From positions 1-38,127 of the forward strand of contig NZ_LAVK01000025.1 in NCBI RefSeq assembly GCF_001083795.1: a stretch of 38,127 nucleotides of DNA, given 5' to 3'. The stretch's first letter is position 1; each line of letters begins with the position of its first letter. The notes below the pieces were generated by a model, which saw only the letters and a program-made list of their open reading frames with translations, was not told the DNA's origin and made no database searches. This document shows positions 9,354 to 17,957 of this stretch, piece after piece. The DNA is from Streptomyces sp. SBT349 (GTDB lineage: Bacteria; Actinomycetota; Actinomycetes; Streptomycetales; Streptomycetaceae). The position numbers were made by a program, and so were the translations under genes.

Positions 9354-10102
9354 GTCGCCTCCGCGGCGAAGGCAGACCTCACCACGGCCGACGTGTCCTG
9401 GTTAACCAGCAGTGAGTCCGGGCCCAGCGGCGCCTCCCAGTCGGTCCCCAGCCGCCGGTGCCACAACATGTGGTAGAGCCGCGGCATCACCAGCTTCGGC
9501 TGGACGCCGCACCCGTCCACGCCGTCCAACAGCGGCCGCGGCTGCGCGAACGCCTGCACCAGCGCCGCCTCCACCTGTGCGTCGCCGAACCGCGGGTGGC
9601 GCCGCCGCGAGACCCAGCGCAGGTTCGTCAACGCGGTTGCGCTCGGCAGCAGCGGCGCGGCCAGCACCCAACCGGCCCTCCCACAGGCCTCCCGCAGCAC
9701 CTCCTGCTGCCGTTCGAACCGCTCCTTGGGGCCGGTCGCCGGCGAACAGTTGACCACCACCAGCTTCCCCGAGGCGCTCTGCACGAAGAAGTCCGGCACC
9801 AGCCGCCGCTCCCGCCCCCGCTCGCGCCAGACCAGCTCGGCGCACCAGGCTCCGAAGTCCACAACTGACGGATGGAAATCCAGCACCAGCGCCGTCCAGA
9901 GCCGGCTCTCCGACCGGCAGCCCACCAGCCGCCGGTTCGTCGCCGCCCACCACCAGGTGGCCTTGCTGCGCTGTGTGGGATGCCGCGAAGGCCGCCACAC
10001 CTCGCCCCGCTCGGCCAGCGGCACCCCCGCCATCTGCTCGATCGGAAGCGTCCGCCGCACCCCAGCGCTGTCCTCGTGCAGGACCTGTAACTCTCCGGCC
10101 AT
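9350..10102 (-). CDS. TnsA-like endonuclease subunit of a heteromeric transposase
   Basis: A 250-residue protein whose position, size and core resemble the TnsA-like subunits that accompany actinobacterial TniA/TnsB. Visible core: SESRLWTALVLDFHP (E65), then RLVPDFFV (D104) and KLVVVNCSP (about 114-121). In Tn7 TnsA the restriction-enzyme-like centre is E, D, then QxK; here the last motif reads NCS in place of QxK, so strand-cutting activity is uncertain. In Tn7, TnsA cuts the 5' ends and TnsB the 3' ends to give cut-and-paste movement. It is the first gene of the operon, and its stop overlaps the tniA start. An insertion sequence now sits 51 bases upstream, where its promoter and the transposon end would be expected. 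Confidence 0.65.
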   Translation of the reverse strand: MAGELQVLHEDSAGVRRTLPIEQMAGVPLAERGEVWRPSRHPTQRSKATWWWAATNRRLVGCRSESRLWTALVLDFHPSVVDFGAWCAELVWRERGRERRLVPDFFVQSASGKLVVVNCSPATGPKERFERQQEVLREACGRAGWVLAAPLLPSATALTNLRWVSRRRHPRFGDAQVEAALVQAFAQPRPLLDGVDGCGVQPKLVMPRLYHMLWHRRLGTDWEAPLGPDSLLVNQDTSAVVRSAFAAEAT

Positions 10103-10153
10103 GCAAGCCCCTTGTCTCGCCGCCGCCTACAACGCGGCCACCACCTCTACACA

Positions 10154-10197
10154 GGGACTGTAAAACGAGTGGCTCTGTTCCGTAGTCGGTGGTGACG
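10154..10197 (+). repeat. left terminal inverted repeat of the ISL3 element
   Basis: Begins GGGACTGTAAAACGAGTGG and pairs with 11772-11815 read in reverse. The only differences are at positions 4 (A against T) and 9 (A against C). Confidence 0.88.
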
Positions 10198-10208
10198 GTG
10201 GGTCCTTG

Positions 10209-11744
10209 TCATCGAAGCAGGATGCGGTGGCGGAGGAGGTCGAATCCTGCTCGGCCGTGCATCTGCCGCATGATTCTTTTGGTTCGTGTGTTGGCGCCTT
10301 CGGTGCGGCCGTTGTGGTAGGGGAGGGTGAGGCCGGCGTTCACCGCGGTGCGGTCGATTTCGAGGCCGTTGCAGAAGCTGTGCAGGTGGGGCAGGTCGCA
10401 GGCGCGGGCCGTCGTGATCCACTGGGTGAGCCTGTTGCCGTTGGCCTTGGCCGGGGTCAGGAGTGCGGCGAACTCGCCGGTGAGTCGGGTGAGTGCGGTC
10501 ATCTCCGGGCAGGCCGCAGTGAGGAGGCCGAGCAGGGTGGTGTCCTTGGTCCGCAGGTGTTCGGGGTGGGTGAGCAGGAGCCGGGCGAGGCGGCGGGGGG
10601 TTGTCACGGGGCGGTCGCCTTCGGCACGGCCTTGGTTGAGGTAGCGGACCAGCAGGTTGGCACTGCCGGTGTAGCCCAGTTCCCTGATCTCGTCCAGGAG
10701 GTGGGTGACAGGGACGGCCGGGTCCTCTGACCGGCGTCGGCGCAGGTGGTCGCGGTAGGGGTCGACCAGGGTGGGCCGGTAGCGGGGGGCGATGCGATCG
10801 GCGGGCGGTTGCGGGATGCGGGCGTAGCGCTTGACGGTGTTCAGGGCGAGGTTCAGGCGGCGGGAGCAGTCGAGCAGGCCGACACCGGAGTCGAGGAGGG
10901 TGTGGATTTTTTGCCAGCGCTCGCGGGTGGTCTGCTCACGGATGCCGCCGGGCCGGGGCGGGTTGACGGCGGCCCAGCAAGGGGCGTGGGCGCGGACCTC
11001 GGCCTGAACCTTGTCGCACAGGTTGCGCCACAGATGCCATCGGTCACTGACCTGCACCGCCTCGGGCAGTGCCCGGCGGATCGCCTCGGCATAGGTGGCC
11101 GAGCCGTCCCGGCACACGACCTCGATCCCCTTCTTCCCGCGCAGCCAGGCCTCCAGGGTGGCGGCCTCGCGGTCGGGCAGGACGTCGACACGTTCCCCGG
11201 TCTCGGCGTCGATGATGATCGTGGCGTAGCGGTGACGGCGGCGCATGGCGAAGTCGTCGACCCCGATCACCCGTGGGATCCGCACCGTCGGGGCGGGGAT
11301 ACGGCGCAGGACGCGCAGGGCGGTGGCGTAGGAGACGGGCACGGCCAGCGTCCGGGCCAGCCGGGCAGCCGCCCGGCCGCATAACTCCTTGACCACCCCC
11401 GAGACCTGCCTGCTCAGACGCGTGGTGCGGCGCTGGAGGCGCTCCAGCAGTCCAGGGACCTGCTCGCGGAAGGTCTGCCGCCGACAGCTCAGGGCTGGGC
11501 AGACCAGACGCCGCACCTGGACGTTGATCACGACCCCGCGGCCATCCACCGGTACATCCGCGACGGTCCGACCGTGATACCCGTGCACCTTCCCCGTCGG
11601 CGTCCCGCACATCGGGCACGGCACGGGAACATCCCGGGTCCGGGCCAAGACCCGGATCACGTCGCCGTCGTCCGCCACATCATCGACGACCAGCGCCGAG
11701 AGCCCTGAAAACACCGTGGCCACAAGAGAGTTGACATCTCGCAT
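10209..11744 (-). CDS. ISL3-family transposase
   Basis: A 511-residue transposase filling the insertion sequence. It has the N-terminal zinc ribbon of the family (CPMCGTPTG near residue 43 and a later Cys pair around LVCPALSC), a helix-turn-helix region, and the DDE core: IGVDDFAMRRRHRYATIIID (about 162-181), VVCRDGSATYAEAI (about 209-222) and the C-terminal NGRTEGANTRTKRI with the catalytic glutamate. Length and motif order are normal for ISL3 transposases and no interruption is seen, so the element may still be mobile. The start (minus strand, 11744) lies just inside the right inverted repeat. Confidence 0.93.
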   Translation of the reverse strand: MRDVNSLVATVFSGLSALVVDDVADDGDVIRVLARTRDVPVPCPMCGTPTGKVHGYHGRTVADVPVDGRGVVINVQVRRLVCPALSCRRQTFREQVPGLLERLQRRTTRLSRQVSGVVKELCGRAAARLARTLAVPVSYATALRVLRRIPAPTVRIPRVIGVDDFAMRRRHRYATIIIDAETGERVDVLPDREAATLEAWLRGKKGIEVVCRDGSATYAEAIRRALPEAVQVSDRWHLWRNLCDKVQAEVRAHAPCWAAVNPPRPGGIREQTTRERWQKIHTLLDSGVGLLDCSRRLNLALNTVKRYARIPQPPADRIAPRYRPTLVDPYRDHLRRRRSEDPAVPVTHLLDEIRELGYTGSANLLVRYLNQGRAEGDRPVTTPRRLARLLLTHPEHLRTKDTTLLGLLTAACPEMTALTRLTGEFAALLTPAKANGNRLTQWITTARACDLPHLHSFCNGLEIDRTAVNAGLTLPYHNGRTEGANTRTKRIMRQMHGRAGFDLLRHRILLR

Positions 11745-11771
11745 GCGACGTCAACGACGCCAGTCACCTAT

Positions 11772-11815
11772 CGTCACCACCGACTACGGAACAGAGCCAC
11801 TCGTTTGACAGACCC
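11772..11815 (-). repeat. right terminal inverted repeat of the ISL3 element
   Basis: Reverse complement begins GGGTCTGTCAAACGAGTGG and matches the left end at 10154-10197 in 42 of 44 positions. Confidence 0.88.
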
Positions 11816-11910
11816 CTTACACGCTCGGCCACCGACGCCTCGCCTCGGCGGGGGCACGGATCCGGCCAGCATAGGGCCAGGGCCGGTAGCGGTACGCCGA
11901 GGGAGGGCTT

Positions 11911-11932
11911 GGCTACGGGCCTTTCGGTAGCC
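11911..11932 (-). terminator. hairpin after the 1990-aa ATPase gene
   Basis: GGCTAC (11911-11916) pairs with GTAGCC (11927-11932) around a 10-base loop, 27 bases beyond the stop of the large ATPase gene. There is no T run, as usual for actinomycete stem-loop terminators. Confidence 0.4.
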
Positions 11933-11958
11933 GGGAGAAGGGCCCGCAGCGGCCGGGG

Positions 11959-14900
11959 TCATTGGGTATGAAAGACACGCCAGGTGGTGGCGACGGTGGC
12001 TTCCAGGGCGAGGTCGGTGGTTCCGGGGGTCTCGGTGAGTGCTGCCAGGCGGCGGAGGGTGGTGAGGTCGTTGGCGGGGTCGGAGTGGTCGGCGCTGAGG
12101 AGATCGATGAGGTCGTCGGCGGAGAGGGGTTCGTCGAGTTCGCCCAGATCTTGCAGTACGGACTGCAGGGCCGGGTCGGTGAGGGCGGCTGCTTCCAGGA
12201 AGCGTTGGGCGCCGGCGGGAGTGGTGAGGTTGTCGTGGAGGTTGCGGCAGATATCGGCGGCGGTGTGTTTGGCGGAGGCGAGATCCGAGGCTTGGTTGAG
12301 TAGGATGGGCCAGCCACCGGTGGTGGCATGCAGGCGGCGGCGGTTCTCGGGATCGTTGAACCCTGTCAGGGTTTCACTGGGAGTGACCCAGCTGCGGATT
12401 CCGTCGGCGGTCACGCGCTGCAGCGGCACGAGGACATCTTCTTCCGCGTGCCGGGAGATGACCTGGAGGTGCTCGCGGTTTCCGGCATCGATGAGAGCGA
12501 TGACGCAGCGGGTAACGCCGGAGGCCGGCTGGCGGGTGACGGCGTCGCGCAGTGCGTTGTCGACCGCGTCGGGGCTGAACCCTCGCATGTCGCTGATGAT
12601 CAGCCGGTGCGGACCGTGGGCTTTGCCGGAGGTCAGCGCCCGCCGGTAGGCGGCGAGGGTGGAGGGCTCGGTCAGTGGTGCCAGGTCGCTGGGGGTCCGT
12701 TTCTGCTGGTCGGCCAGGGCGCTGGTGACGTCATTGAGGCAGGTGGCGTCCGTGCCGAGCACAATGCGCAGCGCATTGCCCCGTTTGACCAGTCCGGCGA
12801 TCTGGCGTTCGGTCAGGGGGCTGATCCGGGCGCCGGGCAGTGGGCGCCGGGCCTGGCTGATGGAGAGCTGGGTGGGGATGTCGCCGGCGTCGTGGGCGTG
12901 GAGTTCTTCCTCGATGGCGTCGGGATTGCCGAGCAGCCGAAGGACGTTGGAGGAGCGCAGGCGCCAGCCGTCGCGTTCGGTGGCCAGGATACCGAGGCCC
13001 ACCATTTCTTCCAGCAGGGCGCGGAACTCGTCGGCGGTGTGCCGGTTGAAGCTTTCGGGCCACCATTCGGTACACAGCTGGCGCAGGCTACGGGTGGTGA
13101 TGCTGCGTTCCACGCCGTGGGTGTGAGCGTGGTGCGCGATGAGGAGTGCGATCACTTTGTAACGGGGGTCGAGGTTGAGATTGAGGCGGACTGTATCGCG
13201 GATGCGGCGCCGCAGATCGGGGGAGCCGATGACCCGTTCGAGGATGTCGTTGTCGATGGTCCACGGGGGTCCGTCGGCTGTGCGGCTGGCCAGCGCTTCC
13301 CGGATGAGGGCTTCGCCGGCGATCTGCAAGAGCTTGGGGTGGTAGTTGCAGTAGGCCAGGAGCCGGTGGACGAAACTGTCGTGGGCGAAGCTGATCCCCA
13401 GTACTTCGGCCGGTTCCTGCAGAAGGCGGTAGGCCGAGCCGGGAGAGAGTGGTCCGATGACCAGGGCTCTGCCGAAATGAGCTTCGGCCAGCGGCTGATT
13501 GGGCAGACCGGCGAAGCGCTGGACTTGATGCAGGCCCGCGAAGACCGGTTTGAAGCGCCGCTCGGTGGCGCTCATGAGATCCCGCAGGCGGGTGGTCTGG
13601 GGGAATCCGGCATCGGCTTCGGCGTCGAAAAAGGTGTCGCATTCGTCGAGCAGGAGAAGCAGCCGCCGGGTGCGGTCTTCGGCAAGCCAGGCGGTGATGT
13701 CGTCCTGCACACGCCTGAAGACGGTGGTGGCCCGTCTGCCGGGTGCCGGGCTGATTCCGGCTCTCGTCACCTCGGTGGCGATCATGTCCCAGATCTCCTC
13801 CGTGCCAGAGGCCAGATTGCTGGGCAGCGGGAGGTAGAGAGCGATGTGACCGCTGGTAAGTGCGTGGCGGCGGCCAGCCGCACGCAGCAGGGCTGATTTG
13901 CCCAGGCGACGTCCGCCGTACAGGAGGCTCACGCCCTGTTGGTCGGTCACGGCGGACAGTTCTTCGCGGCGGCCGTAGAACATTTCCCCCGGCACGGCTT
14001 CGTTGGCGTCGGGGGTGTAGGGGTTGATGGCGCTGAAGGGCGCCAGGATGCGTTCGGTCAGCGCGAACTGGCCGCTTCCACGGGCTGCGAGGTAGACCAG
14101 GGCGGCGGCGTCCAGTACAAGGACGGGCTTGGCGGGACGTTCGGCGCACGCGGTGGCGAGGGCTTTGCGCTGGGCCGGGGACAGGGTGCCGATGAACGCG
14201 ATGACAACAGGGATGGAGCTGGGATCTTGCTGTACCCAGGCCAGGAGCTTGGTGGCGTCGGTGACTTCGGAGGTCATCAGCAGCCGGAGCCGACCGTCGG
14301 CCTGGGTACCGAAAGCCGGTAGCCGCACGTCACCGATCAGGGTCACATCGCGCAGGTCGACCCAGCGCCGGAGCGGTGAGGCGACGGGCAGGCCGGAGTC
14401 TTCCTCCCGCCGGTACTCGATGCCGGCCAGTCGCAGTGCCGGTTTCAGTACATAGGTGTTGGACCGGACCTGGGACCAGCGGGTCGCTGTCTGGTGCCAT
14501 GCGGTCAGTGCCTCCACGGCGGTCTTGCGGTCGCCGGGGGACAGGGGGCCGAAATCCAGGGGACCCAGGCTGCTGCCGTTTTCGACGGCTGCGATCACTG
14601 CGAGAGTGATGCCGTCGGCGAAAGCCTGCGGCACTGCGGGGAAGAAGGCGTTGAAGTCGGCCAGAGCAGTGTGCTGCGCACGCGGCGGCGTTTGTCCCTC
14701 ACGCGCTGCAAGCAGGTATTCCTCGGCCGTGGCAAGGTCACCTTCGGTGATCAAGTGGCGTACATCGTCAGCGAGCTGCGTGGAGGCGCTGACCTCGTTG
14801 AGTTCGCGGGTGGCCCGCTCCTGAAGCAGGGAGGCAGCCTCTTCGGCCAGCAGCGCGAGATCGCCGCGGATGGCCTGGCACTCACGGCGGACTGCGCCGA

Positions 14901-17900
14901 GACCGTCACCGGCCAGCGCTCCGTGGACCGCTTCCAGCCGAGCGGTGATCCGTGCGCGCCCCGGTTCGGGCACACGGCCCATTCGGGTGGCGGTATCGAT
15001 GTCGCGGGCCAGGTCACTGTGCAGGATTCTGAGCGCGCTGCCGCTGCGGGCACGGTGGGTATTCAGCGTGGTGCGCAGTTCGTCGACCGGGGCCGTCGAA
15101 GTGGCATCGGCCTGTTCCAGGGCATCGAGGGCGATGCGCGCGACGGCGTAGTTCTCCCGTTCGATGCCGGCGCGCACCGCTTGTTCCCAGTTGGCGCGGT
15201 CGGCGGCTGCGATGTCCTCCAGCGTGGGGGTGCGTGCCGGGGCAAGACGGGAATCGAGTTCCAGGTCGGGGCAGCGCAGCAGGTCGGTGTTCAGGACGGC
15301 GGTGGGTTCGGGCTCGGTGCCGGTGAGGGTTCCACCTGCCAGGAGCAGCACTGTCGTTTCAAGGCTCTGCCGGCAGACCCGGGCAGCCGAGGCGAGCAGG
15401 GACCCGGGGTCGCTCTCCTCCAGGGCGGTGAGTTCGTCGGCCATGGGCTGGTGGTGCGGAGCTACCGCTTGATGCAGGAACGACAGGGGGTCGGTCGCAC
15501 GGGGCTGGGTCTGGGCTATCAGGACGAGCCATTGCTGGACGATGTCCAGGGAGTTGGCCGCGTACTGCAGGATCCGGGAACCTGCGGCGTTCTGGAGCTT
15601 GCGCGAGGAACCCCGGACGGCTTTGTCGTCACGGTCCAAGAAACCCGGCAGAGCTCCTGGCGCGCTCAGTTCCCTCAGCTGATGCCGGGCGTTCGCGGCC
15701 AAGTCGCGCCGGTCGTCGGCCACCGCGTTGAGCAGGACGCCGATCCGCCCGTCGGATCCCCACCACCGGTCCGCGAACTGCTTGGCGCGCAGATTGTTCC
15801 CGAGACTGGGGCTGTTGCGCAGTTCCTCCCGGGCGGTGTCGCAGATAACCGTGAGTTCGTCGGAGGTGTCGGGGCGTGCGGCCAGGACGTTGAGTGTGGT
15901 CCGGCCGGACAGCTGCCCGCGGGCCGATGCGTTGCCGATCGCCGTTGCCACCGCCCGTGTTCCGGGTAGGTGATGCAGTCGGTCGGCGATCTTCAAGGCG
16001 AGTTCGCCGCTGTCGGGGTCTCCGGCCAGCAGTCCGGAGCGGACGGCGGCAGCCAGCACCATCAGCCGGTCGGGCAGCCCGGCCGGAACACCGTGCTGTA
16101 GCTGACCGGTGACCGCTGCGCGCACTTCCTGGGCGCACGCGCCGGTGTCTGACCGTATGGCTTCTGCCAGCGCCACGGCCCTCAGCGCCGATGCGGTCTC
16201 GTGATTGTTCAGCGCATGCGCGGCATGGTGGGCCAGGGCCAGCTGGCCGCGCATCGTCAGGTCGGCAAGTAGGGGAGAGGCAACAGAGCGGTGGTGAACC
16301 TCTGGTGCGTCCTCCGCAGTGTCAGGCTGCTCCGCCTTGGCAGCGATGGGCGGGTGCTGAAGGGCAACGTGCTGATCGGTATCCGCGGGGTCGTCGGCGA
16401 ACCGCGGAGCCGCAAGCCCGGGCAGGGAGGTGCCCTCCGCTGAAGTGCCGGTGTCATCTGCCGTCTGCGAGTCCGGGGCTGGACCCGGAGCCGGTAACGG
16501 TTTCGCGCCGGCCTCTGGCAGTGGCCCGCGGTCAGCGCCGGGCGCTGCGTCCTGTTCCTGGGCGTGGCGGGGGCCGTCAGCGGGCAGGGGCTGAGGGACA
16601 GGCTCGCCTGTGTGCCGCGGTTCTTGATCGTTCGTGAGACCGTCCTGGCGGGGACGGGAGGCTATGAGGGCTTTACCGCGGAGAACCAGGGTCACCACGG
16701 GCGCGATGGACGCCGGCAGGTTCTGTCGCAGATGTTCAGTGAGCGTGTCTGCCTCCTCGTCGTCGTCGGCCTCAACGGCGTGAGCCAGCTTCGCGACTGC
16801 TGCCAGGGACTCTGCGTCGTGCCGTTGCCCGTCGGTCCATGGACCGGCTGCCAGTAACGTGGCCGCCGCGGTGCGCAACACCACGAGTGCAGGATGACCT
16901 TCCGGGCCTTTCGCAGCCCCCACTTGATGCAGGATTTCCCGCAACTGATCGTCCTGGTCGGCAGATGCAGCCAGGGCTACCAGCGCGTGCACCAGGTCCG
17001 GCAGGTCACGGCCCGGGTCATGAGCCGGGCCGCCCAGCGCGGTGACCAACGCCGCGTGTACCTCCCTGGCCACTAGGCGCACCTCCTGTAGCGGGTGAAT
17101 CTGCTCGGCGGGCACCACCCGGCCGGCGGCCAGCATCGCCGCCGCACCGGCAACGGCGCGCGAGGCGGCAGCGAAAGCGTGGTTCAGCCGCTCGACCTGG
17201 ATCGCACAGGCCACCGCGGTGCTCAGATCGAGAGCAGTACCGGGAGGATCCGGCACCTCGGCCACATCCGAGGGGGCTCCGGCATGGTCAGGTGGTCCGG
17301 CATCGGAGCTTTTTGCGTCGTCCTGTACGGCTGACGGGTCCGCCGGTGTGCCGCCGGCAGGGCGGTCCCGCAGGCAATCCTCAACAGCGCGGCAGGCCCG
17401 GACGATATTCTCGGTGACGTCCCCAGGCCATGAGGACAAGGCGTGGTCCCGCAGGACTAGGTGCAGCAACGGCACACCGGAGGGGGCCAGGATCCACTGC
17501 ACCAGGCCGGTGAGCAGAAGTACCGTGCGGTCCGGGGCCAGATCCTCCAGCCTGGCCAGCTCTTGCTCGGAACCGTTCTCCAGCCAGGCCGACAGGTGTT
17601 CCTGCATGCCGTCGATGGTGGGCTGGGTGAGCATGCCGATGATCGATGTCTTCTGTGGTCTGTCGCTCCTGCGCAGAGCGCCGAGTGCCTGCCGCACCGC
17701 ATGGGTGGACGGCTGTCCGACCGCAGGGGTACGCAGTTCTTGCAGTACCACAGTGCGCTGCTTGCGGCTGAGCCGCTCCAGCATCGAGGAAAGCTGCTCC
17801 TCCGTGACCAAAGCCAGCACGTCACCTACAGGGTCGGACAGCTCTTCGGTGGCTTTGGTCAGCTCCCGGTATGCCGTGCGCTGCGGCTCGGGAAGGCTGC

Positions 17901-17931
17901 GGTGTGGGTTACGCGGGGCGCGACGTGCCAC
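11959..17931 (-). CDS. very large AAA/STAND-like ATPase, candidate defence protein
   Basis: An uninterrupted 1990-residue protein. Residues 1-1200 are mostly alpha-helical, low in motifs and rich in Ala/Leu/Asp/Glu, with a disordered Pro/Gly/Asp stretch around 440-540. Around 1230-1330 a mixed alpha/beta segment (VVIAFIGTLSPAQRKALA, VLVLDAAALVYLAARG) leads to the ATPase: EMFYGRREEL, Walker A YGGRRLGKSALL (K1345), Walker B LLLLLDECDTFF (D1429-E1430), sensor-like FAGLHQVQRF, then helical and winged-helix-like segments to about 1640. The last ~350 residues resemble another nucleotide-binding fold without a clear P-loop (ALRIVLGTDA, HRLIISDMRGF, CVIALIDAGN). ATPases of this build act as sensors or switches in conflict systems. 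It follows the unknown partner gene by 26 bases in one operon. I do not recognise a named family for the whole protein. Confidence 0.75.
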   Translation of the reverse strand: MARRAPRNPHRSLPEPQRTAYRELTKATEELSDPVGDVLALVTEEQLSSMLERLSRKQRTVVLQELRTPAVGQPSTHAVRQALGALRRSDRPQKTSIIGMLTQPTIDGMQEHLSAWLENGSEQELARLEDLAPDRTVLLLTGLVQWILAPSGVPLLHLVLRDHALSSWPGDVTENIVRACRAVEDCLRDRPAGGTPADPSAVQDDAKSSDAGPPDHAGAPSDVAEVPDPPGTALDLSTAVACAIQVERLNHAFAAASRAVAGAAAMLAAGRVVPAEQIHPLQEVRLVAREVHAALVTALGGPAHDPGRDLPDLVHALVALAASADQDDQLREILHQVGAAKGPEGHPALVVLRTAAATLLAAGPWTDGQRHDAESLAAVAKLAHAVEADDDEEADTLTEHLRQNLPASIAPVVTLVLRGKALIASRPRQDGLTNDQEPRHTGEPVPQPLPADGPRHAQEQDAAPGADRGPLPEAGAKPLPAPGPAPDSQTADDTGTSAEGTSLPGLAAPRFADDPADTDQHVALQHPPIAAKAEQPDTAEDAPEVHHRSVASPLLADLTMRGQLALAHHAAHALNNHETASALRAVALAEAIRSDTGACAQEVRAAVTGQLQHGVPAGLPDRLMVLAAAVRSGLLAGDPDSGELALKIADRLHHLPGTRAVATAIGNASARGQLSGRTTLNVLAARPDTSDELTVICDTAREELRNSPSLGNNLRAKQFADRWWGSDGRIGVLLNAVADDRRDLAANARHQLRELSAPGALPGFLDRDDKAVRGSSRKLQNAAGSRILQYAANSLDIVQQWLVLIAQTQPRATDPLSFLHQAVAPHHQPMADELTALEESDPGSLLASAARVCRQSLETTVLLLAGGTLTGTEPEPTAVLNTDLLRCPDLELDSRLAPARTPTLEDIAAADRANWEQAVRAGIERENYAVARIALDALEQADATSTAPVDELRTTLNTHRARSGSALRILHSDLARDIDTATRMGRVPEPGRARITARLEAVHGALAGDGLGAVRRECQAIRGDLALLAEEAASLLQERATRELNEVSASTQLADDVRHLITEGDLATAEEYLLAAREGQTPPRAQHTALADFNAFFPAVPQAFADGITLAVIAAVENGSSLGPLDFGPLSPGDRKTAVEALTAWHQTATRWSQVRSNTYVLKPALRLAGIEYRREEDSGLPVASPLRRWVDLRDVTLIGDVRLPAFGTQADGRLRLLMTSEVTDATKLLAWVQQDPSSIPVVIAFIGTLSPAQRKALATACAERPAKPVLVLDAAALVYLAARGSGQFALTERILAPFSAINPYTPDANEAVPGEMFYGRREELSAVTDQQGVSLLYGGRRLGKSALLRAAGRRHALTSGHIALYLPLPSNLASGTEEIWDMIATEVTRAGISPAPGRRATTVFRRVQDDITAWLAEDRTRRLLLLLDECDTFFDAEADAGFPQTTRLRDLMSATERRFKPVFAGLHQVQRFAGLPNQPLAEAHFGRALVIGPLSPGSAYRLLQEPAEVLGISFAHDSFVHRLLAYCNYHPKLLQIAGEALIREALASRTADGPPWTIDNDILERVIGSPDLRRRIRDTVRLNLNLDPRYKVIALLIAHHAHTHGVERSITTRSLRQLCTEWWPESFNRHTADEFRALLEEMVGLGILATERDGWRLRSSNVLRLLGNPDAIEEELHAHDAGDIPTQLSISQARRPLPGARISPLTERQIAGLVKRGNALRIVLGTDATCLNDVTSALADQQKRTPSDLAPLTEPSTLAAYRRALTSGKAHGPHRLIISDMRGFSPDAVDNALRDAVTRQPASGVTRCVIALIDAGNREHLQVISRHAEEDVLVPLQRVTADGIRSWVTPSETLTGFNDPENRRRLHATTGGWPILLNQASDLASAKHTAADICRNLHDNLTTPAGAQRFLEAAALTDPALQSVLQDLGELDEPLSADDLIDLLSADHSDPANDLTTLRRLAALTETPGTTDLALEATVATTWRVFHTQ

Positions 17932-17957
17932 AAGGGTCCTTTCGGCGGTTCAGAAAT

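Larger units (their letters stand above)
10154..11815 (-). mobile_element. ISL3-family insertion sequence, complete
   Basis: A 1662-base element bounded by imperfect 44-base terminal inverted repeats (42 of 44 identical; the inner 35 are perfect) and carrying one full-length transposase. No perfect 8-base target duplication is seen at either possible outer boundary: the flanks are TCTACACA on the left and CTTACACG on the right, which share only TACAC. The missing duplication suggests an older insertion, recombination, or that I have the outermost boundary slightly wrong. It separates the Tn7-like operon from the 1990-aa gene and may have displaced the promoter or end of the Tn7-like element. 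Confidence 0.88.

Noticed and set aside
6123..9405. Long plus-strand frames (615 and 932 codons) opposite tniB/tniA
   Set aside because: Pro/Arg/His-rich mirror frames of the transposition genes with no motifs or ribosome sites.
10163..11806. AAACGAGT / ACTCGTTT as target duplications of the ISL3 element
   Set aside because: They are reverse complements, not direct repeats, so they belong to the inverted repeats.
12328..15969. Long plus-strand frames (522 and 491 codons) opposite the large ATPase
   Set aside because: Gly/Val/Asp-rich antisense shadows; the minus strand carries clear Walker motifs.
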